From NCBI GenBank assembly GCA_009746045.1, contig RPFO01000156.1, forward strand, positions 5,749,900 to 5,813,899: DNA of 64,000 nucleotides, written 5' to 3'. The notes below the pieces were generated by a model, which saw only the letters and a program-made list of their open reading frames with translations, did no database searches and was not told the DNA's origin. The DNA is from Mesostigma viride (lineage: Eukaryota > Streptophyta > Mesostigmatophyceae > Mesostigmatales > Mesostigmataceae). Positions 18,689 through 54,589 of the stretch are shown here, in pieces. The stretch's first letter is position 1. The number at the start of each line of letters is the position of its first letter. The translations under genes were made by a program, and so were the position numbers.

Positions 18689-21035
18689 TGTTACGTCGCG
18701 TAACAATTCGTTGTAGTTACGGACGTAAATTAGGTCCTTGGCCTCGGTTGTTCCTAGGTTACGTGCAGTTCTAGTTTGGACATGATTGTCCCCGTAACAG
18801 TACTGTGGTATAGTGTTAATCATCCCACGGTCCTAAATTTAGGACTTTGTCCTAAATCGTCCTAGTGGTCACTTTAACCGAGGTACCGGGGGGGGGGTCA
18901 CTATATGGACCGTACCCCATGTGGACCGTACCCGGCATGATGTACCCGACCCGTGGTACCGGCACATGGTACCCGGATTCCGTACCCGGGTACCGGGTAT
19001 AATGGCGGGAAAGTAGGTACCTCGACCAAAAATATAACCGATTTTGGAGCGAAAAAGTGGGTGCGGGAATGAAGTGAGGTGGATATGGCGACCTGACAAT
19101 CGTGGCCGGCGTTTTCACGTGCGTTTATCATTTCGGGCGCCCAGTAGCAAAAACGAAAGGTTGTTAGTTATGCTTAAAGGCTGTGAATATTTTCTGCGCA
19201 AGTTTTTATGTGTAGCGCTGTATCACAGCGGCACAACACAAATGGGTCGCAGATCGCCTGCTCGCGGAGGGTCGATTTTGGCACAAACATGTTAGTGTAT
19301 TAGCAATGGTGGTGCGAATCAAGCCAGGAAATTTTTGTGGACGATTTTTATTATAGTCTGGAGTTTAGAAACGGAGTATTTGACATGGGAGCGCCTGGGC
19401 CGTGATATTCTTGCCCGATTTCCATTGTCGACCATGTTTTAGGGACGTTCAGGCTGGGCAGCGAGCGCACCTTATAGGTCTTCACTTTCGGTATTTCTTG
19501 GACCTAGAACGCAGCACAAGCGTGGTTTATATCATTGTCGAACCGGTTGGCCAGCTTTGGTGCGCTCAGCTCTCGGAAAGCTGACCTCGCTGCGGATTTC
19601 AGCGACTTTTTTGCAACCATCTGGAATGAGGCGACGTAAGTAGCAGGTAAGTGCCGGGTTGTCCTAGATCATGAGTGTAACTGGCAACGCTGTCGTGGTG
19701 TTTTGAGTCAGCCAGCTATGCCTAAAAAGAGGGGACGCTCTCTGTGCACATAACTGTCACACATAGTTGGTTTACGTCATACAATTTTTTACGTCTCTAT
19801 CTTCGTCGTCCGCTGCAGCTAAAACACACATGCGTAAGAGCAGTTTTACTCATGTGTTAGTTATAAACCATGGTCCTATGGCCTGCAGTCGTTCAGGATG
19901 TTCTCAGACAGTATATACAGTATGGTTTACGTGTTACATGCACCCTGAATTCGCTCACAAAGCGTTGCATGTTAGCACAACGTTGTTTTGTAACTTGATT
20001 TGGCTGCATTCATGTGTTAGTTGCAATGCAAATGCAATGTTTTTTCATCGCTGGGTGGTGGCCAGCATGTCCGTGATGTCAAAGAAGGTTTGGCATATGC
20101 TTAGAGAAAGTTTACCGCAAGGGGTGGGCCATGTTCAAGCCGGGCAACCTCAGCAACCATGCAACCCTATATTGCATTACCTGCACCATCTGTGACACCG
20201 TTAATCACGCGTATATATAGAGGCAGCCACAGCAGGGTATGGCCTTGTTATACGCTGCCCCGCCATCCCAAGGCCTCGTAGGGTCCCCTAGCGCTTGTAA
20301 GATGCTCAAGGGACCGTGTGGATAGCATGGTCATGCGTTGACAATAATTGGTCCTAATGGTCCTAAAACCCACATTTTGGCCAAATTCGCGCTTTGAGGT
20401 CTGGCAGGTGGCAGGGCCCATTCATGCACTAAATGTAATTATTTGACCCCAGGTTTTTGATAGAAACTAAAAAAGTGTGTTATCTGTCATGGGCACGAAT
20501 GCCAGGGTCAAATTTTAATGTTTGCATATATATTTTTTAATTCCACTTGGTCCTAAATTTAGGACTTTTACTGGGAAGATGGACAATAGTGGGTGCCTTT
20601 GGGCGCCGCGCCGCGTACTATATTAGTGGTCCTTATCCTTTTGTAGAATGTAGTGGACAGGCGTGCATCTGTGCACCTGCTTGTGTTTCTGTGTTTCTGC
20701 AGGCGAGGGCCAGGTCGGCCCGAGCCTGTTGGACCGTTGGTGACCATTTATGCACGTTCCACTCCTTGTGTGGTCACTCGGCGTGTGTTAAATGAATTAG
20801 CACATATTAGCTTGGGTCACGGCAGTTTAGTTGTGTTTCCTTCCTCTTTTCCTGGAGTAAACGGGTTTGATTAAATGGCCTATGGCGTATTACAGTAGTA
20901 CATATGTAAATGCATTGAGATCTGGTTCGTCTCGGTCGTCTTTCGCTAGGGGTGTAAATAGAAGCAGCCTCACTAGTTTAGGTAGTATCAGGACAGGTAG
21001 AGGTAGAGGTGGCGGCCGAGGCTTGCGGCGTAACA
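18689..21035 (+). repeat. 3' LTR of element 2 (interrupted by TG...CA element)
   Basis: The LTR is in two parts, 18689-18813 and 20590-21035, totalling 571 bp like the 5' LTR and visually identical to it. The interruption is the copy B insertion with its ATAG duplication. The right end CGTAACA is followed by the target duplication AGCGG. Confidence 0.92.
18814..20585 (+). mobile_element. 1.77-kb TG...CA element, copy B
   Basis: 1,772 bp, same ends and orientation as copy A (8063-9836) and differing at only scattered positions. It is flanked by ATAG (18810-18813 and 20586-20589), inside the 3' LTR of element 2. The intact target can be read from the 5' LTR, which confirms the boundaries. The terminal palindromes, GTACCC-rich cluster and TATA box are all kept. 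Confidence 0.88.
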
Positions 21036-21040
21036 AGCGG

Positions 21041-22901
21041 GCGTAGGATTGGGCGACCCTACTCCTACGGACGCGCCGGTAGAGGCACAGTATTCTCCTG
21101 AGTATTCAGCCTCCCCTGCGGCGTCCTCCTCTTCAGTGTCGGCGCCTTCCCCTGTCCCGTCTTCACCAAGGTCGGTCCTGTGCGCATCGGTGGAGCCTAC
21201 CCCTTTGGGCTCTGGTCGTGAGCCTGATCCTCTTGCGGCGACAGTTTCTGCGATGCAGGCGCAGATCCAGTCCCTGACGGCGGCCTTCGGGGCCTTCATG
21301 GCGGCCCAGGCACACGCTCCAGCCACGCCAGGTGGGGTGTCTGCCGCAGCTGTGCCCCCTTCCCCTTCGGTCGCCTCAGCGTCTACGGGTCCGTCTGTGC
21401 CGCGCGAGCCCTCGGCGGCTGCGGCTCCCTCTGTTGCTGCGGCTCCTACGCCTTCGGTTACCTCTGCGCCTGCTACTGACGTACCTGTGCCTCGGCGCGA
21501 GTCCACCGTCCCAGCGGCCGCGCCCGTCGCCGCCGCGTCCGAGCCGCCCACCACGTCAGCGCCGCCCTCGCGGGGTTTCTTCAGCGACCCGGGCGGTCTT
21601 CCCAGGCTTTGGGAGGGCGGTCCTCCGCAGAGGATCCCGGTGCCTGACTGGAGCTTGGACGGTAACCAGTCGTATGCCGGATTGCCTGTCCCCACGGGCC
21701 CTATTTTCAACATGTGGCCTGGTGGTGCTCCGCCCCCAGAGACCGGCGCGCCAGTTGCGGAGGCAGGTCCGTCGCGACCCCCTGCGGCATCGGGTCCGAC
21801 GCGGCCCCCTGTTGTACCGGCGCCGTCTGCGTCTGTGCCGGTTCCTACCCCTTCGTCGGCCCCTGTCCCTTCGGCCCCGCGGTCTTTGGCTGCGGTTGTC
21901 CGGTCCAGTGGCTCTGACCCGCGCGCCACCCGCGCTGCCGATTCCCTTCGGGAGTTGGCAGAGGGCGATCGGGATCGGGCCCCCTCTGTGGTGCATGCGA
22001 CTCGGACCGGAGTCGCGCGACACGTGCGCCTGTCTTTGGGTACGGTATGTCTGCGCTCGCCTGCCGCCAGTGTGACCTGCCGCGCGCCTCCGCCGAGCTT
22101 GCCATTTCGCCCATGTCCTACGGTTTCTCTCAGGTGTGTCGGGCGCCGCGGGACCGTGGCCTACCAGTTGAGACTGATCGGCCTCCTTTCGACATGGTTA
22201 TTTTAGCTGATCCGGTGTTCCAGGGTGAGATCCTGGTTCGGCGCGTCCTGTATCGCTGGGCTAGGCGCCACAATGACTTGGATACCTACGGCGGGTTCCA
22301 GTGGGCTTACCCTCCGCCTCTGGGCATTATGGCCTCAGATGCCCTTACGGTAGAGTTTCCTGCGGTGCCGGGTGCCACGTACAGCACGGTCCTTCAGCCC
22401 GTCCTAGAGTGGGATGCCCGTCGTCCAGCGCCCATCCCGGGCCAGGGCCTGGACTCTCGTGGTCATCCTCCTCCCCGGGCTAGCGACTACCTCGAGACGT
22501 TCGGGTCGCGTCAGTGTGCCCGTCGGTGGCGCTCCCGTGAGATTCGGCATATCCGGTTGTGGCCGTCCAACGTGGAGCCCCTGGTAGATCTGTTCTTCCC
22601 GACGGGTATGCGCCCACGGATCCGGTACCATCGCCTGCTCCTGCGGGCTCTCTGCCTGATCGCGGTAGAGCCTTTCCTACGCCTCTTTGCCTGTGGTTTC
22701 CTGGACTGGGCCCGGGGCCAGGTCGTTCTTACGCAGCATAGGTATTACTGGGCCTTCCTGGGTCTTTTTCCTGACGGCGTGTGGGCCGATGTTTTCCTCA
22801 CTGTAGATAGGCACGACAATGCTGAGGATGTGTCTCACTACCAGGCGTACCTGGATGTCCTGCTGGCCTCCCGTGGTACCTACCAGACGGATGGCCATTA
22901 G
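21041..22901 (+). CDS. 3' ORF, remainder (element 1, frameshifted)
   Basis: Continuation of the ORF starting at 6224; reading through from 6695 keeps the frame. It carries the Pro/Ala-rich linker with the SAMQAQIQSLTAAFGAFMAA segment, a conserved block around GLPVPTGPIFNMWP, and the C-terminal globular part ending at TAG 22899-22901. Near 22005 about five extra bases relative to element 2 shift the frame, so the last ~285 residues lie in another frame from 22047. The breaks in elements 1 and 2 are at different places, which suggests an intact ancestral ORF. Function unknown. Confidence 0.72.
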
Positions 22902-23260
22902 ATAGAGGGCCTTAGGCCCGACCTGAGGGTGTTGTCCCTCCGGTATATAGAGTCGCCCTCACGTTCTGGCCAGTTGACTGGTCGTTCTTGGTCCTTGGTA
23001 CTGATTTGTTTACTCTGTGTGTCCTGCCCAGTGCCGTCCCCCCCGGCAAGGACTTTGTTCCAGGCAGTTAGGGGAACCTACCACCAGGCTTGGTGCTGGC
23101 TAACCCTACACCTCCCGGCGTGGTGGTGGAGACCGGGTTAATACGTTGGTGCCTTGTATCTTGGATGGTCTGCCGATTGTGTTGGTGTGTGCTGGGTGCA
23201 TTAGGTTTCCTACCCCTTGTTTTCCTCCCTATGCGTAGGGAGAGGGCTCCCTACCTTTGT

Positions 23261-23271
23261 GGGGGGGGAGG
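23261..23271 (+). promoter_or_regulatory. Polypurine tract of element 1
   Basis: Eight G followed by AGG immediately upstream of the 3' LTR start at 23272. Confidence 0.85.
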
Positions 23272-23841
23272 TGTTACGTCGCGTAACAATTCGTTGTAGT
23301 TACGGACGTAAATTAGGTCTTTTGCCTCGGTTGTCCCTAGGTTTACGTGTAGCTCCTACCGGGACACTATTGTCCTCGTAACAGTACCGTGGTACATTGG
23401 GTGCCTTTGGGGCGCCGCGCCGTGTACTTTGCTAGTGGTCCTGATCCTTTGGTAGAATGTAGTGGACCAGCGTGCATCTGTAGATGTAGTGGACCAGCGT
23501 GCATCTGTAGGCGAGGGCCATGTCGGCCCGAGCGTGTTGGACGTTGGTGACCATTTATGCACGTTCTACCCCTCGTGTGTGCACTCGGCGTGTGTTAAAT
23601 GAATTAACACATATAGGCTTGGGTCACGGCAGTGTAGTTGTGTTTCCTTCCTCTATTCCTGGAATAAACGGGTTGTGTAAATGGCTTATGGCGTATTATA
23701 GCAACACTTACGTTAATGCATTGAGATCTGGATCGTCTCGTTCGTCTTTCGCTAGAGGTTTGACTAGAGGAGGCTTGACTAGTTTAGGTAGCATCAGGCC
23801 AGCTAGAGGTAGAGGTAGTGGTAGATACCCGCGGCGTAACA
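23272..23841 (+). repeat. 3' LTR of element 1
   Basis: 570 bp, starting TGTTACGTCGCGTAACA and ending CGGCGTAACA. It is clearly diverged from the element 2 LTRs, with many substitutions and small indels, including a tandem duplication of about 25 bp near 23456-23509. The two elements therefore represent different source copies or ages. Confidence 0.92.
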
Positions 23842-24598
23842 GGCGGGGTAGCAAAGCCAATGGCCTAGTACTAGCGTTTGGCACAAACGGGGCCCAGGCC
23901 ACGGAAATGTGCAAAACCGGGATGGAAAACCCTCGGAAACAGGAAATCCGGGACCAAAAACCCTCGGAAATATAATTATTCGTAAATAGTTTATAGCCAC
24001 TACGGTAATTGAAGTCGGATTTAATTTAAGTCGCATATTCGGCTTTTAAATTTACGTTTAATTTAAGTCACCCCAAAAACCATTTACGCCCAACCCTGGT
24101 GTGGACCAGGCCAGCGAGGAATGTAGTCTGGCCACATCCAAGGATGCCGAAATGCTCCATAGCCTCGTGTATTCCGCTCGGTATTTCTGAGTTATCCCGC
24201 TGCAATTCTCCAATTTCGGCATGAGTTGAAAGCATTTCCCCTTGGACTGTGTGCGATTGCCATCGCATGTATAGAAAGCGAGACATGGCTTGGTTATGGG
24301 GTATGGGTGCTAATAATGATGCGGGTGCACCCGCCCACGCAGGCAAACGGCAGGGTACGCACTGCGTCTGTTCCTCCAACCTTGAGCGAGAGTGAATGCC
24401 GCTGCAGAGTAGTGGTGCATCAAATCACGGCGTGTCTACCTCATGGAAACCGCAGGACATCATTTCGTGGTGACGCCACAGTAGCGCTAGACCTTGCATA
24501 GATCTCTTCCCGACTCCGACGGACGCTGTACAAGTCGAAAAATCGCTCTGTCACTGTTTGAGGATTTCAATTTGAAGCTTGTTTGAGTCACGAGCAAG
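23842..24598 (+). other. Upstream region of the importin-like gene
   Basis: About 750 bp between the element 1 LTR and the first exon. A direct repeat of TTTAATTTAAGTC occurs near 24029 and 24058. No ORF is supported. The promoter and 5' UTR of the downstream gene should be here, so the retroelement pair sits within about 0.75 kb of its start. I could not pick out a convincing TATA box. Confidence 0.5.
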
Positions 24599-49378
<24,780 letters not shown>

Positions 49379-49496
49379 TTCTATATCATTGTCCATGCAC
49401 CCAAAGCAGCGCTCATTTGTGTGAGTGCTTGTTTTGTCGTTGCCCATGCCCACCGAAGGGGTTTTTTCTGTGTGAGTGCTTCTTACTATTAACAAG

Positions 49497-49573
49497 AACA
49501 GGAAGGGCTGCTTTGGTTGTGTGGGCTTTAAGAATTCTTAAAGCCCACAGCAAACAAAGCAGCTCTTCCTGTT
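49497..49573. repeat. Strong hairpin downstream of the importin-like gene
   Basis: Arms of about 36 bp (starting AACAGGAAGGGCTGC) mirror each other with few mismatches around GAATTC. It could be a small MITE, a precursor of small RNA or a 3'-end structure. Confidence 0.85.
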
Positions 49574-49578
49574 GTACT

Positions 49579-50360
49579 TCTTATCATCAATGCCCATGAA
49601 CCCCACAGCCCTGTCTATTTATGTCCTCCTGACTGCAAATATTGGCGCTGTACATCCTGAGGCCCAAGCAGCAGCTGTGTTTCACTGGAAGTGCCGTCTA
49701 AAAGGTTTCCAGGGCTCCTGCCCCATACGGCCTTTTCAAGACACTGCTGTCCGGAATTGACATCCTTCTGCTGGCATTTCTCCCCTTGCCTTCGTTGTGC
49801 GTTGTGTGATGTTCTTATTGAACGTGCAGGCATGATGATAACATTCCATAGTGTCTGCCTCGGGAAAGTCAAGCAAACGGAATTAGCACCCTACTTTAGG
49901 AGAGTATGAGCATGTTCAAAGCACTAGGCGGCACCTGTTAATTAATCAAAATTACTTCGATCCGTGGAACTCCAACCTTGGTAACCTGACTCTTTATTGA
50001 AACAATGAGTGGAGCACATACAAGAGGCGCAGGCCACATCCCGGCCGCCAATGCTCATGGGAACAGTTATTGCTTGCCAAAAGGCTAGCTAGCCTATCTT
50101 ACCAACCAAAGCACGCAGCGAGGGTGGGCGGGAAAAGAAAGGGCCGACCTTAGCTAGGTGGATTTGCTGTTGTCTTTTTCGTTGCATGTGTGTCACGTGG
50201 TCGGTTTGCCCGGGCGTCATTTTTTCGCCACGCAATTTTTTGCGTCTGAATGATCAAAATTTGCGTTGATCGACGCAAATTGGCGTTCTAATCATGCCGG
50301 CGGCTCACGTAAGTTGATTGCCCGGGCTCTTAGTTCACGTATGATCGGGATGCATGATCC
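49579..50360. other. Intergenic region, no gene seen
   Basis: Mixed composition with short unrelated open frames. No domain, repeat copy or RNA gene could be supported. Confidence 0.5.
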
Positions 50361-50364
50361 ATCA

Positions 50365-50525
50365 TGGAGGTGCAGGTGCACATTGTGCACCCTGAGCAGG
50401 TGACAGTTTACATCCTCCACCTGCAGGTTGTAGCCCAGGCTGTATTAAAAACCCATAGATGCCCCTTCTCATGGCTATGTGTTACATATGCTCCCCACGG
50501 AGCTATGTTCTTAGTTTATTACTTA
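50365..50525 (+). repeat. Dispersed repeat copy (matches 33775-33945)
   Basis: Shares the GTGCAC..GTGCACCC core, the TATTAAAA stretch and the CCCCTTCTCATGGCTATG block with the intron 7 copy. It abuts the (TTAA)n tail of the LINE fragment. Confidence 0.75.
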
Positions 50526-50529
50526 ATTA

Positions 50530-51650
50530 GTTCACGTATTAATTAATTAATTAATTAATAGACACGTGACTGCGTCACGTGAGCATAAGTCCTCAGTGGG
50601 AGGGGAACATGGGATGGAATGGATGGTATAAGCTATCTAGGTCCTAGTTACAGGGGTGTGGGCACCGCGGCCCGAATCGCTATGAATGCCATACTTGGTC
50701 ACACGCGGAGCCCCCACAGGCTTGCCCAGGGGTGGTCTCCTTCATTACTACTTGCCATCTATCCTTGCGCGCCATCTGCCTGCATATTACAGACAAACCA
50801 GGAGGCTGCCCGGGGGTGAGCCCGTCACGTCTAGTGTAGCACATGTCCATGCCGAGTCTATCACGAAATGTCCACGGGTGGCGGCCCTGCCGCGCGCGGC
50901 CTGGGGCACGCCAGGTTAGGACATATCGTCCAGGCTGGGCGGGCTTGGTGCCAGCTAGTCTATCTGAGGTATCTACCTGATCTGTGCGAGCCAGGTGCCC
51001 GGCTAGGCCCAGGCGCCTGTGCCTAATAATGTGGGAAACATAGGGCAAATCAGCGTACAAATCCTCATTACTATGTAATGTGCAAACCAAAGGGGATGTT
51101 AAGGGCCTGGCGCAGCATCTTGGTGACGTTGCCCGGTCGAGTCGTTGCTCCAGCTCCTGCGTCAGTGCCCACGTCTCGGCGCCGTAGGTCAGGATCGTCA
51201 GAATGACGACCTTGAAGAGGTCACTCTTGACGATCCGGGGTAGGGCGGGGTTGCTCCACCAGCGGCGGTGGTCATGGTGGAGTTGCGCCCACGCCATGCC
51301 GATCCGGGTCGTCAGTTCGTCCTCGCAGTCGGGAAGCCAACTGCCGAGCAGCTTGAAGCGGCCTGAAGTAGGGTAGTTGACCTCGGTGTCGTCTAAGAGG
51401 CGGAGTGTGGGTGAGGGCCCTGCCATGCCGAGGGCCACTGAGGGCCTCCGTTTTGGGGCTGATTTCTAGACCAACCGCCCGAGCCTCGAGCGTCAGGCAG
51501 TCCAGCCAAAGTTGGGCAGACTCCGGCTTCTCGATGAGCGTGAGCCGTGATGTCGTCGGCATAAATGAGGTCAGCTAGTAAATTCTGCCTGTTAGTCGGC
51601 CCCCCTTCCCCAAGCTCGTTCGCAAGTTCACGTATTGCGTGAGAGAAAAG
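50530..51650 (-). pseudogene. LINE reverse transcriptase 3' fragment, copy 1
   Basis: Minus strand, 5'-truncated. It begins near 51650 with the RT segment containing LADLIYADD (catalytic YADD near 51570), then the thumb and C-terminal region (SPKTEALS, LGSWLPDCEDELTTRI, TYGAETWALTQELEQRL, HIIRHRRLGLAGHLAR) typical of LINE ORF2 ends. Frameshifts separate the parts; the largest open piece is 51438-50680. The 3' UTR ends in CACGTGACTGCGTCACGTG (on the plus strand 50563-50581) and (TTAA)n. Confidence 0.85.
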
Positions 51651-51772
51651 TCTTAGATCTAGGTAATCACAAAGAACCCTAGACCGACATGTGCATGGCA
51701 GGTTTGTATATCACAAGGTAGCTCTAGCTCGCATGCCACTCGGCCAGGAAACTGGCCAAATCATTGCCTTAA

Positions 51773-53471
51773 CCCCTAAATGGTCTGGCTGCCGATTTTC
51801 CGCCTAAAACTGAGTTACAGCCGACACGTCGGCCCCTTCTCGGGGGACCAAATGCCGCCAAAACTATTGAGAATTAGGAAAAGTTTAGCTGAGAAGATCG
51901 AAAGTTTATAATTTTCCTCACAGCATGGTACTAGGGTTTGCATACTTCTGACAAAGTTATAGAGGTGTTCTGGTCGGTCAAAGTACAAGGGGTCAGGGTA
52001 CTTTTTCGCGTACAACGTGCATTCCGGAAAACGACGACCTGGCCATGGCGGCTTGCGCCCACGCATGGCATTTACGTTTTCGTTCGAATTTTCTGACCAA
52101 ACTCAGGAAATTGATTTTATACGTCCTAAAGATGATACAGGCCAATTTTTGGTTCGCGGGAATGCCATTTGATAGGTGTCGGCAGCGTTCTTGCTGGAAA
52201 AAACTGCGATCAGGCCGGACGATAGAAACCTTGACAGCAATACCTTTCCGGCGTATTTTAAAGGATATATTGGTTTCTTTGTACTTTTTATGATACATAG
52301 TAGTCGTAAACGTGCAAGGGTGGCCAGAAATCGCCGAATCCAGCGACCATGCTGCACAACTTTGGCGTGCCGAAATGCGCCATTTTGCGGCCACCGCCTG
52401 GGCCAAGGTAACGCCATCCATGCCTGGTAAAGCTTAATAATCGTTTTCCTATCGATGTTTGACGTTTATATATACGTTCTAGCTTGTGTAGCACATTCTT
52501 TTTGCATTATTCATGCTCTTTCTTGAGCCTGGCCTAGCCCCTTTCTAAAACACCCTTCTTAGATGCTTCCATCAGTCAGTTGACCTGCCACAGGGTGATG
52601 GTGATAAGTTTTAGAGGCTGTATGGGTTTGAATACCTCCATATATGTTTGTTATACATTTCCCACACACATATTGCATGAGTGTGAGGCAGTTGGCTGGT
52701 CTCTGTGGCATCATCAAGCATGTAACCGGTGAGTAGAAGCTTCCCATTGTCAGCATGTGCCACCAGGTGTGCTGGCCATCACCTGGCAAGCTATAGCAGC
52801 TTAGGCCTAGTTTATGCTTGCTAGGGCAAGCTGAAATAGGCTTAAAATCACTAGTTTGTTGGTGGCTGCCTCCTAGAATGCATGCCTTGCGTAGGGTATC
52901 CGTACCACGTTACCTACGTGCATGGACAAGGTGGCACCTGCACATAGGTGTCATGTAAGGGCAGTGTGATGATGCAGTTATGTTTCCCCATCATTGTGGA
53001 AGGGAAATGTACTGTGTGGCATGGTTGGGGGCCATATTAGTAGGTATTAGTAGGTAGTATGCCCACTCCTACCCCCTTGGTTGCTTTTTACCAACGGTAC
53101 CCCTATGGGCTGTACTGGGTGTAACTGCTGGTATACCCACCCAAATGATGACCCCAATGGCTCAAACTGTTCAGCAACTAATTGTTTATCATCCCTGAAG
53201 TGGTAGGTGCCTAGCTCTTACAACATAATTCAAAATGCACATTCTACCAAAAATGAAAACGCTCGTCTTGACCCCCCTGACTTTGACGGCAGTAATACAT
53301 GGCCTACCCTGCATATATGTAAGGTTGTGATATACCAACCCGAAGGGCAACTCATGGACATGCTTGGCCCCCAAGGACAGCCATTGGATATGGGTGGGTT
53401 GGATGGCATCTGGTTTGCAAAATTGTGAAGTTACAGCCGATGCATCGGCAGTATTTCTGCCCATTTAGGGG
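51773..53471 (-). mobile_element. TTAA-target MITE (piggyBac-like), copy 2
   Basis: 1,699 bp, the same length as copy 1 and in opposite orientation, between TTAA 51769-51772 and 53472-53475, with the same 11-bp terminal inverted repeats. Substitutions against copy 1 are scattered. No transposase. Confidence 0.92.
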
Positions 53472-53734
53472 TTAAGGCATGTGCCGCTCCCAATTGCATG
53501 CAGGCCGCAACGGCCGGCCTCAAAAGGTATGTCGAGTGAACCCTATGACCTAGCTATAGCGGCCACCCTTCCATCTCACTGGCTACTGTAAAGACTTACT
53601 ATCAATGAGACGACCAGTGCAGGCCGGCAATTGGAAATCTGGAGAATCCATCCGGACCATGGACGTCATCCGCACGCTGTATGAGGGGACGACCACTTCG
53701 GTGCGCACTCAACACGGCTTTACCCCGCCATTAA

Positions 53735-54583
53735 TTAATTAATTAATTAATTAAACACGTGCTCCCGTTGGGGAGTCATGCGGAGCACCGAAGTGCTTTT
53801 AATCCCTGTGTGTGCACAACAGGAGTAAGGGCAGAGACCCCCGTTCTCCCTCATGCCAAAGGCATGCCACAGCTGCAATCGGACACGCTAAACTACGATC
53901 CGGCAATCTGAGGGTGCAATAAGACCATGTGAGCATGGCATAACAAGGAGCGTACGTGGGCAAGTAATCTGATCATAGCCAGGACGTAGCATGGCTGTAC
54001 TAGGACAAAGCTAAGGCTATGGCTGGTTGTGTATACCGTGCGTTAGCGGTGCACGTGACTAGGTATGTTGGCACCGCTAGGCAAACATTCTAAGCATGGC
54101 TGCCATAGCGACAGTGACTACCAATGGATACAAGCTAGGGCTATTGCAAGCTATTCTAGCCCGCTGGGGGCGTCCACATCTTGTGGTTGATCATCAGGTC
54201 CCTGCCCCTCCAGTACACCTTGGGCTTCTGGGGGTCCTGCTTGTGGCGGAGGTATTCCGGCCACAGGTCGATCGCGTCGCTGCTGCTGCTGAGCGGGTCA
54301 GGTCGTCGTCCAGCGTCAGGGTGAGGTCGTGCAACCTCTTGCGACGAGAGAGGAACCGCTGCTTATCCTCAGGGGAGGGGAAGGTGAGCAGGACTGGTGG
54401 GGGAGCCGCCTTGTCCCGTGAGTGGGAAGGCGGTGGCACCCTCGCAGTTCTACCTCACCTACTAGGCCCATGAGGGTAAGAAGCTGGTTCTTGAGCTCGT
54501 CAGCAAGGGAGGTTGACGTCTCACCTGGCTTCTGGGGGAAACGACGCAGCATCCGACTCGGCACTCGTGGCGAGCGCGGTACC
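53735..54583 (-). pseudogene. LINE ORF1 3' fragment with (TTAA)n tail, copy 1
   Basis: Minus strand. From 54583 leftward: the end of an ORF1-type protein (RRFPQKPGETSTSLADELKN..., GEVELRGCHR), an RRM-like segment ending in a W-R-G-G motif, a ~400-bp 3' UTR and a (TTAA)n tail at 53731-53752. Frameshifts break the frame. Collinear with 59800-60625 and 61768-62491. Confidence 0.8.
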
Positions 54584-54589
54584 CCGCCA

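Larger units (their letters stand above)
6696..21035 (+). mobile_element. Ty3/Gypsy chromovirus, element 2 (complete, nested in element 1)
   Basis: This is a full element of about 10.8 kb once its two internal 1.77-kb insertions are set aside. It is bounded by 571-bp LTRs (6696-7266, and 18689-18813 plus 20590-21035) that start TGTTACG and end CGTAACA. A 5-bp target duplication, AGCGG, flanks it (6691-6695 and 21036-21040), placing it inside element 1's 3' ORF. The two LTRs look identical base for base, which indicates recent insertion. Order: LTR, leader ORF, gag, protease-RT-RNase H, integrase-chromodomain, 3' ORF, polypurine tract, LTR. Confidence 0.95.
1..23841 (+). mobile_element. Ty3/Gypsy chromovirus, element 1 (5' end outside window, interrupted)
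   Basis: This LTR retrotransposon copy begins upstream of the window, so its 5' LTR, leader and most of gag are missing here. Visible in order are the gag zinc knuckle, protease, RT, RNase H, integrase with chromodomain, a 3' ORF, a polypurine tract and the 3' LTR (23272-23841). Two insertions split it: a TTAA-target MITE (1439-3137) inside RT and the complete element 2 (6696-21035) inside the 3' ORF. Removing these in mind gives collinearity with element 2, which shows that 1-6695 and 21036-23841 are one copy. The flank after the 3' LTR reads GGCGG; the matching left flank lies outside the window. Confidence 0.92.
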
